Assembly: GCA_030041375.1 (NCBI GenBank) | Contig: JASHOA010000041.1 | Location: 1-56,704 of the forward strand | Source: Acetobacteraceae bacterium | GTDB lineage: Bacteria; Pseudomonadota; Alphaproteobacteria; Acetobacterales; Acetobacteraceae | DNA: 56,704 bases | Direction: 5' to 3' | Shown: positions 22,589-30,460 of the stretch, one piece after another | Layout of the letters: each line of letters begins with the position of its first letter | How positions within the stretch are numbered: position 1 is the stretch's first letter | Program-made: the position numbers and the translations under genes | Notes under the pieces: model-generated | What the model was told of the DNA's origin: nothing | Seen by the model: the letters and a program-made list of their open reading frames with translations, nothing else | Database searches by the model: none

Positions 22589-23519
22589 GCCGATCGACGC
22601 AGTCCTCGCCGGCGAGCACGAGATCAGGGACTCCTATTCGCGCGCCGTGATCGGCGCCGTCGAGGCCGTCGGCCCGGCCGTTCTGCACATCCAGGCCGGG
22701 CGCGGCAGCGGTTCCGGCGTCGTCTTCACCCCCGACGGCTACGTGCTGACAAACAGCCACGTGGCGGCCGGCACTCCGCACCTCTCGGCAACCTTCCCCG
22801 ACGGCCATACGCTGGCCGCCCGCCTGGTCGGCGACGATCCGGAAACCGATCTCGCCCTGCTCCGCCTCGAGGGCGAGGCATCCGCCCACGCCCGCCTCGG
22901 CTCCTCCCGCCACCTCGCCGTCGGCCAGCTCGTCGTCGCGATCGGCAATCCGTTCGGCTTCCAGGCTACCGTCACCGCCGGCGTGGTAAGCGCGCTCGGC
23001 AGGAGCCTCCGCGCCCGCTCCGGCCGGCTGATCGAGGGCATGATCCAGACCGACGCCGCCCTCAACCCCGGCAATTCGGGTGGCCCGCTCGTCAATTCCG
23101 CCGGCGAAGTGGTCGGCATCAATACCGCGATCATCGCCGGCGCCCAGGGTCTCTGCTTCGCGATCTCCGCCGATACCGCCTCCTTCGTCGCCTCGCGGCT
23201 GATCCGCGAGGGGCGCGTCCGTCGTTCGGCAATCGGATTGACTGCCCAGACCATCACGCTACCGCGCCGCGTGGTCCGTTTCCACCAACTCGCCGCCGAA
23301 AGCGGCGTGCGGATCGAATCCCTCCTCCCGGACGGCCCCGCGGCCGCCGCCGCCCTGAAACAGGGCGATGTCATCGTCGCTTTCGACAACGTGCCCATCG
23401 GCTCCGTGGACGACCTGCACCGCCTCCTGACCGAGGAGCGCGCCGGCAGGCCGCTCTCCCTCACCTTCCTCCGCGGCACCGAACGGCACACCGTGCAGGT
23501 CACGCCCAAGTCCCGCTGA
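22581..23519 (+). CDS. Trypsin-like serine protease with PDZ domain (HtrA/Deg type), no signal peptide
   Basis: A 312-residue S1C protease. [20 protein letters not shown] contains the catalytic His, ETDLALLRL the Asp and [10 protein letters not shown] the Ser. A single C-terminal PDZ domain ([20 protein letters not shown] then [11 protein letters not shown]) follows. HtrA proteins normally work in the periplasm, but this one begins directly with an acidic N-terminus and no signal or membrane anchor, so it should remain cytoplasmic unless the start is wrong. It begins at GTG 22581, inside the last codons of gltA. No strong ribosome site is seen, consistent with translational coupling. Confidence 0.85.
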   Translation: MSEPIDAVLAGEHEIRDSYSRAVIGAVEAVGPAVLHIQAGRGSGSGVVFTPDGYVLTNSHVAAGTPHLSATFPDGHTLAARLVGDDPETDLALLRLEGEASAHARLGSSRHLAVGQLVVAIGNPFGFQATVTAGVVSALGRSLRARSGRLIEGMIQTDAALNPGNSGGPLVNSAGEVVGINTAIIAGAQGLCFAISADTASFVASRLIREGRVRRSAIGLTAQTITLPRRVVRFHQLAAESGVRIESLLPDGPAAAAALKQGDVIVAFDNVPIGSVDDLHRLLTEERAGRPLSLTFLRGTERHTVQVTPKSR

Positions 23520-23643
23520 GGCTTTCACCCGCCCGGGATTTTCCGGGGCCGTCACCTCGCTTCCTGTCTTTCGTCCCCGTCGCCCGACAGAAGCGGGCTC
23601 AATGCAGCCGGTCGGCCGCGGATGATGGGTCCTGCCGGAACAT

Positions 23644-23910
23644 GGGGATAAACTTATCCACAGGATGTTGATAAGTAACTTCAAAGATGAACGCCAATGG
23701 ATTCAAAAGACTCAAAAGTAATGACCGGCTCCGATCTCCCTCCGACTAATCCAAACGCCTCCTGCCGCCAGTCCCGCATCGCCGGATTCCAGCAGAACAG
23801 CTCTGTCGAAACCCAAGGTTGTATCAGACTCGAATTCTTGTTCACTAATGGTTGAATTTCTTCTTGCCGTTCTCGACCGGTACGCTATGAATGCGCGCAA
23901 AGGTTGATAA
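23644..23910. promoter_or_regulatory. AT-rich intergenic region with DnaA boxes and GANTC sites
   Basis: Within the 421-bp gap after the protease gene lies an AT-rich tract. It has a consensus DnaA box TTATCCACA at 23654-23662. An opposing near-consensus box TGTTGATAA lies at 23666-23674, and a weaker one, GGTTGATAA, at 23902-23910. Four GANTC sites, the CcrM methylation target in alphaproteobacteria, fall between 23699 and 23830. Together these suggest DnaA/CcrM-controlled transcription of the following gene or, less likely, a replication origin. No hemE, parA or repC is nearby in the window. Confidence 0.45.
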
Positions 23911-23940
23911 CCCGGCACCAAAAGCCAAGGAGGGCCGCCT

Positions 23941-24573
23941 ATGAACAACTTCCGCTCACTCGATGCCCTGGTGCGCGCGCGCCTGCAGAGCTGGCCGCAA
24001 AGCCCGCCGGGCGTCGTCCCGCACAGCCCCGAGCCGAATCACTGGCTGCGCGGCCGTCCGGGCGCCACCTCAGAGGGTTCTCACCCGTTCCTGAAATTTC
24101 CTGGCAGCTCTCGCCTGCGCACCCTTCCGGACGGGCTGTGGCTGCATTTCGGCGGCACGGCTGGGGAGCCTTTTGTGGATATCTTCGCCATCGAGGCCTG
24201 CGGCTCGCTGCCGAACCTGCTCGACAAGCGCTCCCGTTTCGCCCCCAGCACCCACTCGCTGCTCGCCGTATGCCCCCTGCCCTGGCTCGCCGCTCCGACC
24301 TCTGCCAACGACATCACGCCCCGCTGGCAACTCACCGGCGTGCTCCGCCGCCCTCCCACCGACCCGCTGGTCCTGCCGGTCCGCGACATCCGGGTCATGT
24401 ACGGCCTGAAGCAGCGCCACTATGACGGCTTCGCCAAAACCCAGATCCCCCACCCCCACGAATACTTCGTGCCGATGCAGGCACTCATCGCAGAGGACGC
24501 CATGCACGACCCGGCGATGCAGGCGCTGGTCTCCCGCGCCTCGGCCAATGCCAACTTTCTCGGCACACCCTGA
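23941..24573 (+). CDS. Protein of unknown function
   Basis: A 210-residue soluble protein. AAGGAGGG lies just before the ATG. The sequence is Pro- and Trp-containing (LVRARLQSWPQSPPG, PEPNHWLRGRPG), with a beta-rich core (LRTLPDGLWLHFGGTAGEPF) and a conserved-looking C-terminal block (RHYDGFAKTQIPHPHEYFVP). No signal peptide, membrane segment or recognised motif. The upstream region carries DnaA boxes and GANTC sites, which hints at cell-cycle-linked expression. Confidence 0.68.
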   Translation: MNNFRSLDALVRARLQSWPQSPPGVVPHSPEPNHWLRGRPGATSEGSHPFLKFPGSSRLRTLPDGLWLHFGGTAGEPFVDIFAIEACGSLPNLLDKRSRFAPSTHSLLAVCPLPWLAAPTSANDITPRWQLTGVLRRPPTDPLVLPVRDIRVMYGLKQRHYDGFAKTQIPHPHEYFVPMQALIAEDAMHDPAMQALVSRASANANFLGTP

Positions 24574-24578
24574 GCGGT

Positions 24579-25472
24579 TCAGGCCGATCCCCGGCCGCCG
24601 CTCCCATCCGCCCTGCCGAGGGCCACCGCGGCGAGGTCCGGCCGGTCGCTGATCAATCCGGCCGCGCCCCAGTCCTTGAGCCGCGCCATCGCCGCCGGCT
24701 CGTTCACGGTCCAGGGAATGACTTTCAGCCCCAGCCGGTTGGCCTCCTGCAGCGCTTCCCGCTCAAGCGAGGCGTGGTCCGGGGACCAGACCTCGCCGTC
24801 CCCCCCTGCGCCCCCCTCTGCCGCCACGACCTCGGGCACGGACCGCCCGGCTCTTTCCACCCCCCACCAGAGCGCCGCCGCCGCCGCTGTTTTCGGCTCC
24901 GTCAGCCACGCCCGCGCGATCTCCGGCCGCATCCGCCCCAGATGCCGCGGTCCCCGCCAGTCGAAGGACTGCACGCGAATACGCTCGATCGCCCCCGCCT
25001 GCTCCGCCACCGCCACCACGCGCTCCGCCATCTCCGGCCCGGAAACGGTCAGCTCCGGCCGCGTCGGGTCGGTCTTCAACTCGATCGTGAACCAAGCCTC
25101 CGGTGCCGCCGCAAGCACCGCTTCGAGCATCGGGATGCGCGCTCCGTCCGCCGGCCTCTGCTCCGGATAACGCCCCGCATAGGCGCTTCCGGGCCGGATG
25201 CGCCCGACATCGAAGCGTTGCAGCTCCGCAACCGTCAGCGCGCCGAGCGGCGGCCCCGGCTCAGCCAGCCAGGCCCCATCCGGCCCCCGCGTCATGTCCG
25301 GGTTGAGCACCAGGTCGTGATAGAGCACCGGCACCGCATCGGCACTGACCGCGATATCGATCTCGAAGCGCCTGATGCCCAGGGCCAGCGCCGCCCGAAA
25401 CCCCTCGATCGTGTTCTCCGGAAAGAGCCCGCGCGCCCCGCGATGCCCGATAACAAGAAATCCGGCCGCCAA
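24579..25472 (-). CDS. Glycerophosphodiester phosphodiesterase
   Basis: A 297-residue GDPD-family TIM-barrel enzyme that hydrolyses glycerophosphodiesters to glycerol-3-phosphate and an alcohol. FLVIGHRGARGLFPENTIEG is the canonical HRG...PENT catalytic start. FEIDIAVSADAVPVLYHD carries the metal-binding Glu-x-Asp and the second His. WFTIELKTDPTRPE provides another metal Glu, and VIPWTVNEPAAM the closing Trp motif. No signal peptide, so it is probably cytoplasmic. The frame starts at a TTG (25472) 4 bp after the stop of the preceding small gene, suggesting coupling. Confidence 0.88.
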   Translation of the reverse strand: MAAGFLVIGHRGARGLFPENTIEGFRAALALGIRRFEIDIAVSADAVPVLYHDLVLNPDMTRGPDGAWLAEPGPPLGALTVAELQRFDVGRIRPGSAYAGRYPEQRPADGARIPMLEAVLAAAPEAWFTIELKTDPTRPELTVSGPEMAERVVAVAEQAGAIERIRVQSFDWRGPRHLGRMRPEIARAWLTEPKTAAAAALWWGVERAGRSVPEVVAAEGGAGGDGEVWSPDHASLEREALQEANRLGLKVIPWTVNEPAAMARLKDWGAAGLISDRPDLAAVALGRADGSGGRGSA

Positions 25473-25476
25473 CGGC

Positions 25477-25716
25477 TCAGTCGCACCCGCAACCCGAGGT
25501 TGGCCCGGAATCCCCGCGTATCACGTGATGGTCGATCCACTCCGCCACCAGCCGCCGCGCTTCCGAAAGCGACGCCTCCGGATGATGGATCCGGTACAGC
25601 GTCGTGCAGGCCTGGAACGCCTCCAGATCGCCGTTGCCGCCCCGGCGCAGCTCCCGGTAGGCGGTCACCACGGCCCGCTCGCAGCGCCGGGCGATATGGC
25701 TGAAGTCTCGGCCCAT
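25477..25716 (-). CDS. Small protein of unknown function ending in SGCGCD
   Basis: A 79-residue, mostly helical protein (HIARRCERAVVTAYRELRRG, then SLSEARRLVAEWIDHH) ending in SGCGCD. It resembles small alphaproteobacterial proteins of unknown role that carry a short helical bundle. AGGGAG is found upstream of ATG 25716; the long open frame beyond it reads into the divergent cytochrome-porin gene and is not real. It is cotranscribed with the phosphodiesterase gene, 4 bp away. The C-terminal cysteine pair is reminiscent of the Cys tails in the 10-17 kb operon. Confidence 0.6.
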   Translation of the reverse strand: MGRDFSHIARRCERAVVTAYRELRRGGNGDLEAFQACTTLYRIHHPEASLSEARRLVAEWIDHHVIRGDSGPTSGCGCD

Positions 25717-25885
25717 CCGAAAAAGCTCCCTGCTCAGGATTCGCTGACCGCGATGGCCGGGGAAACTATCCGCCGCCCTCTCCCCGGGCAAGCGGGCGCC
25801 ACATCTCCGCACACGCAATCGCGCGATGCCGCAAATCCGCTGACCCGCGGCCACACCTCGCCCGTTTTTCGCAATCTTACAATCA

Positions 25886-25899
25886 ATGATCTGGGTCAA
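25886..25899. promoter_or_regulatory. FNR/FixK-type box upstream of the cytochrome-porin gene
   Basis: ATGATCTGGGTCAA matches the alphaproteobacterial FixK/FnrN box TTGATCTGGATCAA at 12 of 14 positions. It lies 83 bp upstream of the cytochrome-porin start. This suggests induction under low oxygen. No fixK/fnr gene is in the window. Confidence 0.6.
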
Positions 25900-25981
25900 T
25901 GCTGCCGCCTCGCTGCCGCAGTGCAATTCGCTACGAACAATACGGTTTCGATCGACCCGCGCCGAAAGTGGGAGGTGGGCC

Positions 25982-27463
25982 ATGTCCCAGCGCCTTTCCC
26001 GTGCACATTCCAATCTGCCCTCGCCGACTTCGCGGCGCTCGCGGCGAGCCCAATCGGGCCGCGGCGACCGAACCGACGAGCCGGACCAAGATAGCCTCGC
26101 CGCACGGCCACGCCGCTGGGCCGCACGGCGCTCCCTCCTCGCCATCGGCGCGCTCTTCTGTACTCTCCTTCTTTCAGCTCCCGCCCACGCAATCCCCTCC
26201 TTCGCCGAGCAGACCGGCCTCACCTGCGCCGCCTGCCACGAAGGATTCCCCCAGCTCAACGACTTCGGCCGGGTATTCAAGCTGAATGGCTACGTCCTCG
26301 GCGGCAGCTACCCGGGCTGGAAGAACTTCTCCGGGATGACCCAGCTCGGCTTCACCCACTTTAACCAGGGCGTGCCCGGCGGCGCCGCGCCCGGCTATCC
26401 GGACAACAACGTCTTCGCGATGCAGCAGCTCTCGGGCTTCTATGGCGGTGCCATCTACGCTCCGCTCGGCCTCGGCGCCTTCATTCAGTACACCTATGAC
26501 GGCGTCGACCATGTCTGGGACTGGGACAACACCGACATCCGCCTTGCCCAGACCGCCCACCTGTTCGGCAAGGATCTGGTCGTGGGCCTCACTCTCAATA
26601 ACAGCCCGAGCGTCGCCGACCTCTGGAACACGCTGCCGGCTTGGGGCTACCCGTTCATCGACTCGAGCGTCGGCTTCGGCACCGGCGACTTCGCGCCCTA
26701 CATCGCGACCCTCGCCCAGGCCGTCTGGGGCGGCGGCCCGTATTTCGACTACAACAACTGGCTCTACGGCGAAGCGGATTTCTATCGCACGCTCTCGAAC
26801 AACCAGAGCGCAATCCTCAATGGCGGCGAACCCACGGGCATCAGCTTCCCGGGCGTGGCCGCCTATGGAAGGTTGGCGCTTCACCATACCTTTGGACCGA
26901 ACAGCTTCGAGATTGGCGTCTTCGGCCTGACGGCCAGCCCCTACCCCACAGGTCCGATCCGTGGCTACGGCACCGACCGCATCAACGATCTCGGCGTCGA
27001 TGGGATGTACCAATGGATCTCCGGCGTGAACGCGGTCACGGTCAACGCGGCCTACACGCACGAGCAGGGTTCCTGGTACGCAAGCTCGAGCCCATACCTG
27101 CCGAACGGTGCCCTCACCAGCAACAGCGGCGACTACGCGGACTACTTCAACGCCAACGTCCAGTACCTGTGGAACCAGAAGATCGGCGGCGTCTTCGGCT
27201 ACTTCTACAATTCCGGCTCCGCCGACGCGACCCTCTACGGTACCAACAACGGGAGGCCGAACACCCGCGGCTACTCTCTCGAGCTCGACTATTACCCCTT
27301 CAACAACGGCGGGCCGAAGTTCTTCCCGTGGATGAACGCGAAGCTCTTCGTCAGCGATACGTTCTACACCCAGTTCGACGGCTCTCAGAGCAACTACGAC
27401 GGCTCGGGCCGGAACGCCGGCGACAACAACACTATCTTCCTCGGCGCCTGGCTCGTCTTCTGA
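25982..27463 (+). CDS. Outer-membrane cytochrome-porin fusion, Cyc2-like
   Basis: A 493-residue protein. After an unusually long basic N-terminal extension (about 80 residues) comes a signal peptide core (LLAIGALFCTLLLSAPAHA). Next is a monoheme motif, FAEQTGLTCAACHEGFPQL, with LNDFGRVFKLNGY directly after it. From about residue 145 the rest is Tyr/Trp/Asn/Gly-rich with alternating strands and ends in WLVF, typical of a 16-stranded outer-membrane barrel. This architecture (FAxQTGxxCxxCH then porin) is that of Cyc2, the outer-membrane iron oxidase of acidophilic and neutrophilic iron oxidisers, and its many uncharacterised relatives. The electron donor here is unknown. GGAGGT at about 25970 sets the start. 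A cytochrome c gene follows. Confidence 0.75.
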   Translation: MSQRLSRAHSNLPSPTSRRSRRAQSGRGDRTDEPDQDSLAARPRRWAARRSLLAIGALFCTLLLSAPAHAIPSFAEQTGLTCAACHEGFPQLNDFGRVFKLNGYVLGGSYPGWKNFSGMTQLGFTHFNQGVPGGAAPGYPDNNVFAMQQLSGFYGGAIYAPLGLGAFIQYTYDGVDHVWDWDNTDIRLAQTAHLFGKDLVVGLTLNNSPSVADLWNTLPAWGYPFIDSSVGFGTGDFAPYIATLAQAVWGGGPYFDYNNWLYGEADFYRTLSNNQSAILNGGEPTGISFPGVAAYGRLALHHTFGPNSFEIGVFGLTASPYPTGPIRGYGTDRINDLGVDGMYQWISGVNAVTVNAAYTHEQGSWYASSSPYLPNGALTSNSGDYADYFNANVQYLWNQKIGGVFGYFYNSGSADATLYGTNNGRPNTRGYSLELDYYPFNNGGPKFFPWMNAKLFVSDTFYTQFDGSQSNYDGSGRNAGDNNTIFLGAWLVF

Positions 27464-27552
27464 CGTGACCCCAGCTTGCGCCACGCGGGGACCAGCCAAA
27501 CAAAATCGGCTGGCTCCTCGGAACGCAGGCCAAAGTACCAAGGAGAAATGTC

Positions 27553-27927
27553 TTGAAACTGACCCGCCTCATCCTCTCGGCACCGATGCTCACCGCGCTC
27601 GCCGCCGCGCCGGCAAGCGCCGACAGCGCCGCCCAAGGCAAGGCAATGTTCGCGATCTGCGCCGCATGTCACAGCCTCGACCCGAGCGTCAACAAGATCG
27701 GGCCGAGCCTGCACGGCGTCATCGGCCGCAAGGTCGGCACCGAGCCAGGGTTCAACTACTCCACGGCCATGAAGAACGCAGGCTTCGTCTGGACCCCGGA
27801 CAAGCTCGCTGCCTATCTCGATGACCCGCAGAAGGTCGTGCCGGGCGACAAGATGCCATACGCCGGAACCGACAACATGGATACGGCCAGGTCGATCGTC
27901 GATTACCTCGAGCAGGTCAGCAAATAG
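27553..27927 (+). CDS. Class I cytochrome c, periplasmic
   Basis: A 124-residue monoheme cytochrome c2-like protein. It has a Sec signal (LTRLILSAPMLTALAAAPAS), the heme motif FAICAACHSLDP and the sixth-ligand Met in PGDKMPYAGTDN, with KIGPSLHGVIGRKVG between. It would carry electrons in the periplasm, plausibly between the upstream cytochrome-porin and a terminal oxidase or bc1 complex. The start is TTG at 27553, with AAGGAG 8 bp upstream. The gap to the porin gene is 89 bp; both probably belong to one transcript. Confidence 0.9.
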   Translation: MKLTRLILSAPMLTALAAAPASADSAAQGKAMFAICAACHSLDPSVNKIGPSLHGVIGRKVGTEPGFNYSTAMKNAGFVWTPDKLAAYLDDPQKVVPGDKMPYAGTDNMDTARSIVDYLEQVSK

Positions 27928-27965
27928 TCTCAGCCGGGCGGCACGCTCCGCGCCAGGAAGCACTC

Positions 27966-28652
27966 GTGCTCTGGGGGGCCATCGTCGTGCTCGCCGGCGC
28001 GTCGCTCATGCCCCTGCTCCTGACACTCCGACGCGCGCCGCCGGCCGTCCGGCCCTCACCGGCTCTGGCTTTCTATCGTGACCAGCTCGCCGAGCTCGAT
28101 CGCGAGCGCGACGACGGGTTGATCTCGCCGAACGAGCACAAGGAGGCGCGCCTTGAAATCGAGCGCCGCCTGCTCGCTGCCGCTACCCCCACAGCGGCGC
28201 CTGCCGCTCCGTCACACCGCTGGCCGATCCTCGCAGCCTCGGCGATCATCCCCCTGCTCGCGCTTCTCCTTTACCTTGATCTCGGTTCCCCCGGCCTGCC
28301 CGCCGCCCCGTTCGCACCGCGTATCGCGCACGACCGCGCGATCATCGCGAACCTCATCGGGCAACTCCCCAATCTCGCCGGCGATCCGCGCTCGCTCTGG
28401 CGGGCACAGGTCACGATCGGTAGCGCCCAAAGCGATCTGCAAAACTGGTCGGCTGCCGCATCCGCCTGGAATGCGGCCCTCGCGATCCACTTCGATCCGA
28501 CGCTCGCCGCGCAAACAGCGGAGGTCGAGACTCGCGCGCACGGCAAAGTAACCCCCGAAGCCGCCGCTCTGTTCCGTTCCGCCCTCGCTATGGCGCCGCC
28601 AGACGCTCCCTGGCGCGCTGCCGCCGAGGCGCGCCTGCGCGAGACCAATTGA
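27966..28652 (+). CDS. CcmI/CycH-like cytochrome c biogenesis protein, second copy
   Basis: A 228-residue protein with the CcmI layout: an N-terminal membrane segment (LWGAIVVLAGASLMPLLLTL), the conserved FYRDQLAELDRERDDGLISP block and IERRLLAAA. A second membrane helix (ILAASAIIPLLALLLYLDLG) and a periplasmic helical region with TPR-like character complete it. CcmI acts as apocytochrome chaperone in system I maturation. A complete copy also ends the ccm operon at 52897. This extra paralogue, 38 bp after a cytochrome c gene, may serve that cytochrome or the cytochrome-porin. Starts at GTG. Confidence 0.8.
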   Translation: MLWGAIVVLAGASLMPLLLTLRRAPPAVRPSPALAFYRDQLAELDRERDDGLISPNEHKEARLEIERRLLAAATPTAAPAAPSHRWPILAASAIIPLLALLLYLDLGSPGLPAAPFAPRIAHDRAIIANLIGQLPNLAGDPRSLWRAQVTIGSAQSDLQNWSAAASAWNAALAIHFDPTLAAQTAEVETRAHGKVTPEAAALFRSALAMAPPDAPWRAAAEARLRETN

Positions 28653-28721
28653 ACACGCTCCGCCCCTTCCCCGAGCACGAAATCGTCTCCATTCTGGGCC
28701 GGACACAAGCTCTCAAGCGGG

Positions 28722-29156
28722 ATGATCTCGATCAGACCAATGGCTGTGGCGGATCTGCCAGCCGTGCAGGCACTTCTGTCCCAGCTCGGCTACGAAGTCG
28801 CCATTGGGGAAGTCGAACGGCGCTATCGCGTCGTGTCGAACGCCGAGAACCATGCGGCCATGGTGGCTGTACAAGACGGGCGTGCGACGGCGTTCCTCCA
28901 CGTGTTCGCCCGACCCGCCTTCGAGAAGCCGCCGGAGGCCGTCGTGCAGGCATTGGTCGTGGATTCGGCATGCCGCGGAGAGGGCATTGGCAAAGCCCTC
29001 ATGGCCGCGGCCGAAGCCTGGGCACTTCAATGCGGCTTCGTGTCCATCGCCCTCAGCTCGGCTGCCGCACGCAGCGAAGCACACGCGTTCTACCGCGCGC
29101 TCGGCTATGAACGGACAGCGACTTCCTACCTGATGCGCAAGCACCTGCAGGTCTGA
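28722..29156 (+). CDS. GNAT family N-acetyltransferase
   Basis: A 144-residue acetyl-CoA-dependent acetyltransferase. It opens with ISIRPMAVADLPAVQALLSQ. The core strand is VVQALVVDSACRGEGIGKAL, in which RGEGIGKAL is the CoA pyrophosphate loop (Q/RxxGxG/A). The closing strand is AHAFYRALGYERT. The substrate may be an antibiotic, an amine or a protein N-terminus. Cytoplasmic. It starts 69 bp after the ccmI-like gene and converges with the DadA-like gene. Confidence 0.86.
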   Translation: MISIRPMAVADLPAVQALLSQLGYEVAIGEVERRYRVVSNAENHAAMVAVQDGRATAFLHVFARPAFEKPPEAVVQALVVDSACRGEGIGKALMAAAEAWALQCGFVSIALSSAAARSEAHAFYRALGYERTATSYLMRKHLQV

Positions 29157-29180
29157 TCCCGCAACTCGGCGAACCTTCCC

Positions 29181-30413
29181 TCACTCCGCCGGAACAGACT
29201 CCCAGTAGTGGTGCGCGTAGCGCTGGCGGCATGCCTGCTTCAGTGCCGCCTCGTCGATCCTTCCTTCCCGCCCGGGCGCCAGCGCCGAGAGGTCCATCGG
29301 CGGCTTCCCGTCCACGATCCAGGCGGCGAGCGCTTCGCCGATCGCCGGCGCAATGGAGAGGCCACCGACACAGCAGCCGCCCGCCACGTAGAGGCCCCGA
29401 ACCGACGGAACAGGTCCCACCGTATGCTCGCCGTCGGCGGTCATGGTCGGCAAGCCGCCGCGATGCACCTTGAGCGGAATCTCATGCGGCACGCGCTGAA
29501 AAATCGGAAGCTGCTCCCGCACGCTGTCGGCAAGCCGGTGCAACACCGAAAAGTCGAGCCGAAGTTCTGCGATATCGAAACGGGCCGGCAACGCGGCCGG
29601 ATCGTATTGCAGCGGATCGGGCTCGTACCCGCCCAGCATCAGCCCGCCCTCGTCCGGTCGCACATAGACGTTCGCATCGATGATCCGGGTGATCGGCTGC
29701 GTGTTGTCCACTCCCGGAATCGGCTGAGTGATCAGAAGCTGATGCCGCGTCGGCACCATCGGCACCTGGGTACCCGAAAGCGCCGCCACCGCGCGCAGCC
29801 AGGCGCCGGCCGCATCGACAACAACCTCGCAGCCAATCGTTCCGTGCTCGGTCTCCACCCCCGCAACGTGTCCGCCTTTCACGACGATGCCGCTGACCAG
29901 CGTATGCGCCAGCAGCGTCGCGCCGCGCTTTTCCGCCGCCCGCGCGTAGCCGTTCGGAATTTGCGAGGGCTCCAGGAAGAGATCTGTCGGAGAGAATCCG
30001 ACCGCCAGAATGCCCTTCACCTCGAGGAAGGGATTCTTCGCCCGCGCTTCGTCGGGCGAGATCATTTCGAAGCCAGTCCCCAGGCGGCGCCCGCGCGCAA
30101 CTTCCGATTCGAGCTGCGCGACATGCTCCGGGAGGCGGGCAATCTTCAGCGCACCCGGCTGGTGAAAGACGATCTCCTCGCCGGTTTCAGCCGCAAAGGA
30201 CTCGATCTTGCGCACCGCGCGCCTGGCAAGCGCGGTCATCAGATCCGTTCCGCGCGCCTGAGAGGTGAGGCCCGCAGCGCGCGGCGAGGTCTGCGAGCCA
30301 AGGCCATGCTTGTCGAGCAAGGCTACCTGCCGTCCGGCCCGGGCGAGGTGATACGCAACGCTCGCCCCGAGCGCACCGGATCCAATGACCACGCACTCCG
30401 CCGCATCGATCAT
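29181..30413 (-). CDS. FAD-dependent amino acid oxidase/dehydrogenase, DadA-like
   Basis: A 410-residue DAO-family flavoprotein. CVVIGSGALGASVAYHLARA is the Rossmann FAD loop, and LFLEPSQIPNGYARAAEKRG, VDAAGAWLRAV and GPVPSVRGLYVAGGCCVGGL are typical later motifs of sarcosine/D-amino-acid oxidases. It oxidises secondary or D-amino acids to an imino acid. No signal peptide. It is the last gene of the peptide-type ABC transporter operon, 47 bp behind the ATPase, so it probably degrades the imported compound. The Cys-Cys near the second dinucleotide motif could be a site of covalent flavin, but this is not certain. Confidence 0.84.
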   Translation of the reverse strand: MIDAAECVVIGSGALGASVAYHLARAGRQVALLDKHGLGSQTSPRAAGLTSQARGTDLMTALARRAVRKIESFAAETGEEIVFHQPGALKIARLPEHVAQLESEVARGRRLGTGFEMISPDEARAKNPFLEVKGILAVGFSPTDLFLEPSQIPNGYARAAEKRGATLLAHTLVSGIVVKGGHVAGVETEHGTIGCEVVVDAAGAWLRAVAALSGTQVPMVPTRHQLLITQPIPGVDNTQPITRIIDANVYVRPDEGGLMLGGYEPDPLQYDPAALPARFDIAELRLDFSVLHRLADSVREQLPIFQRVPHEIPLKVHRGGLPTMTADGEHTVGPVPSVRGLYVAGGCCVGGLSIAPAIGEALAAWIVDGKPPMDLSALAPGREGRIDEAALKQACRQRYAHHYWESVPAE

Positions 30414-30460
30414 TCTTTTTCCCTCTCTGCAACCCGCCTGCGCCGATCGGCCCGCCGTCG

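Noticed and set aside
23644-23910. Chromosomal replication origin stated as fact
   Set aside because: Only two good DnaA boxes, and none of the usual neighbouring genes; kept as a possibility, not a call.
23712-23948. 78-residue minus-strand frame in the gap before 23941
   Set aside because: No ribosome site or recognisable motif, and it covers the likely promoter and DnaA/GANTC region of the plus-strand gene.
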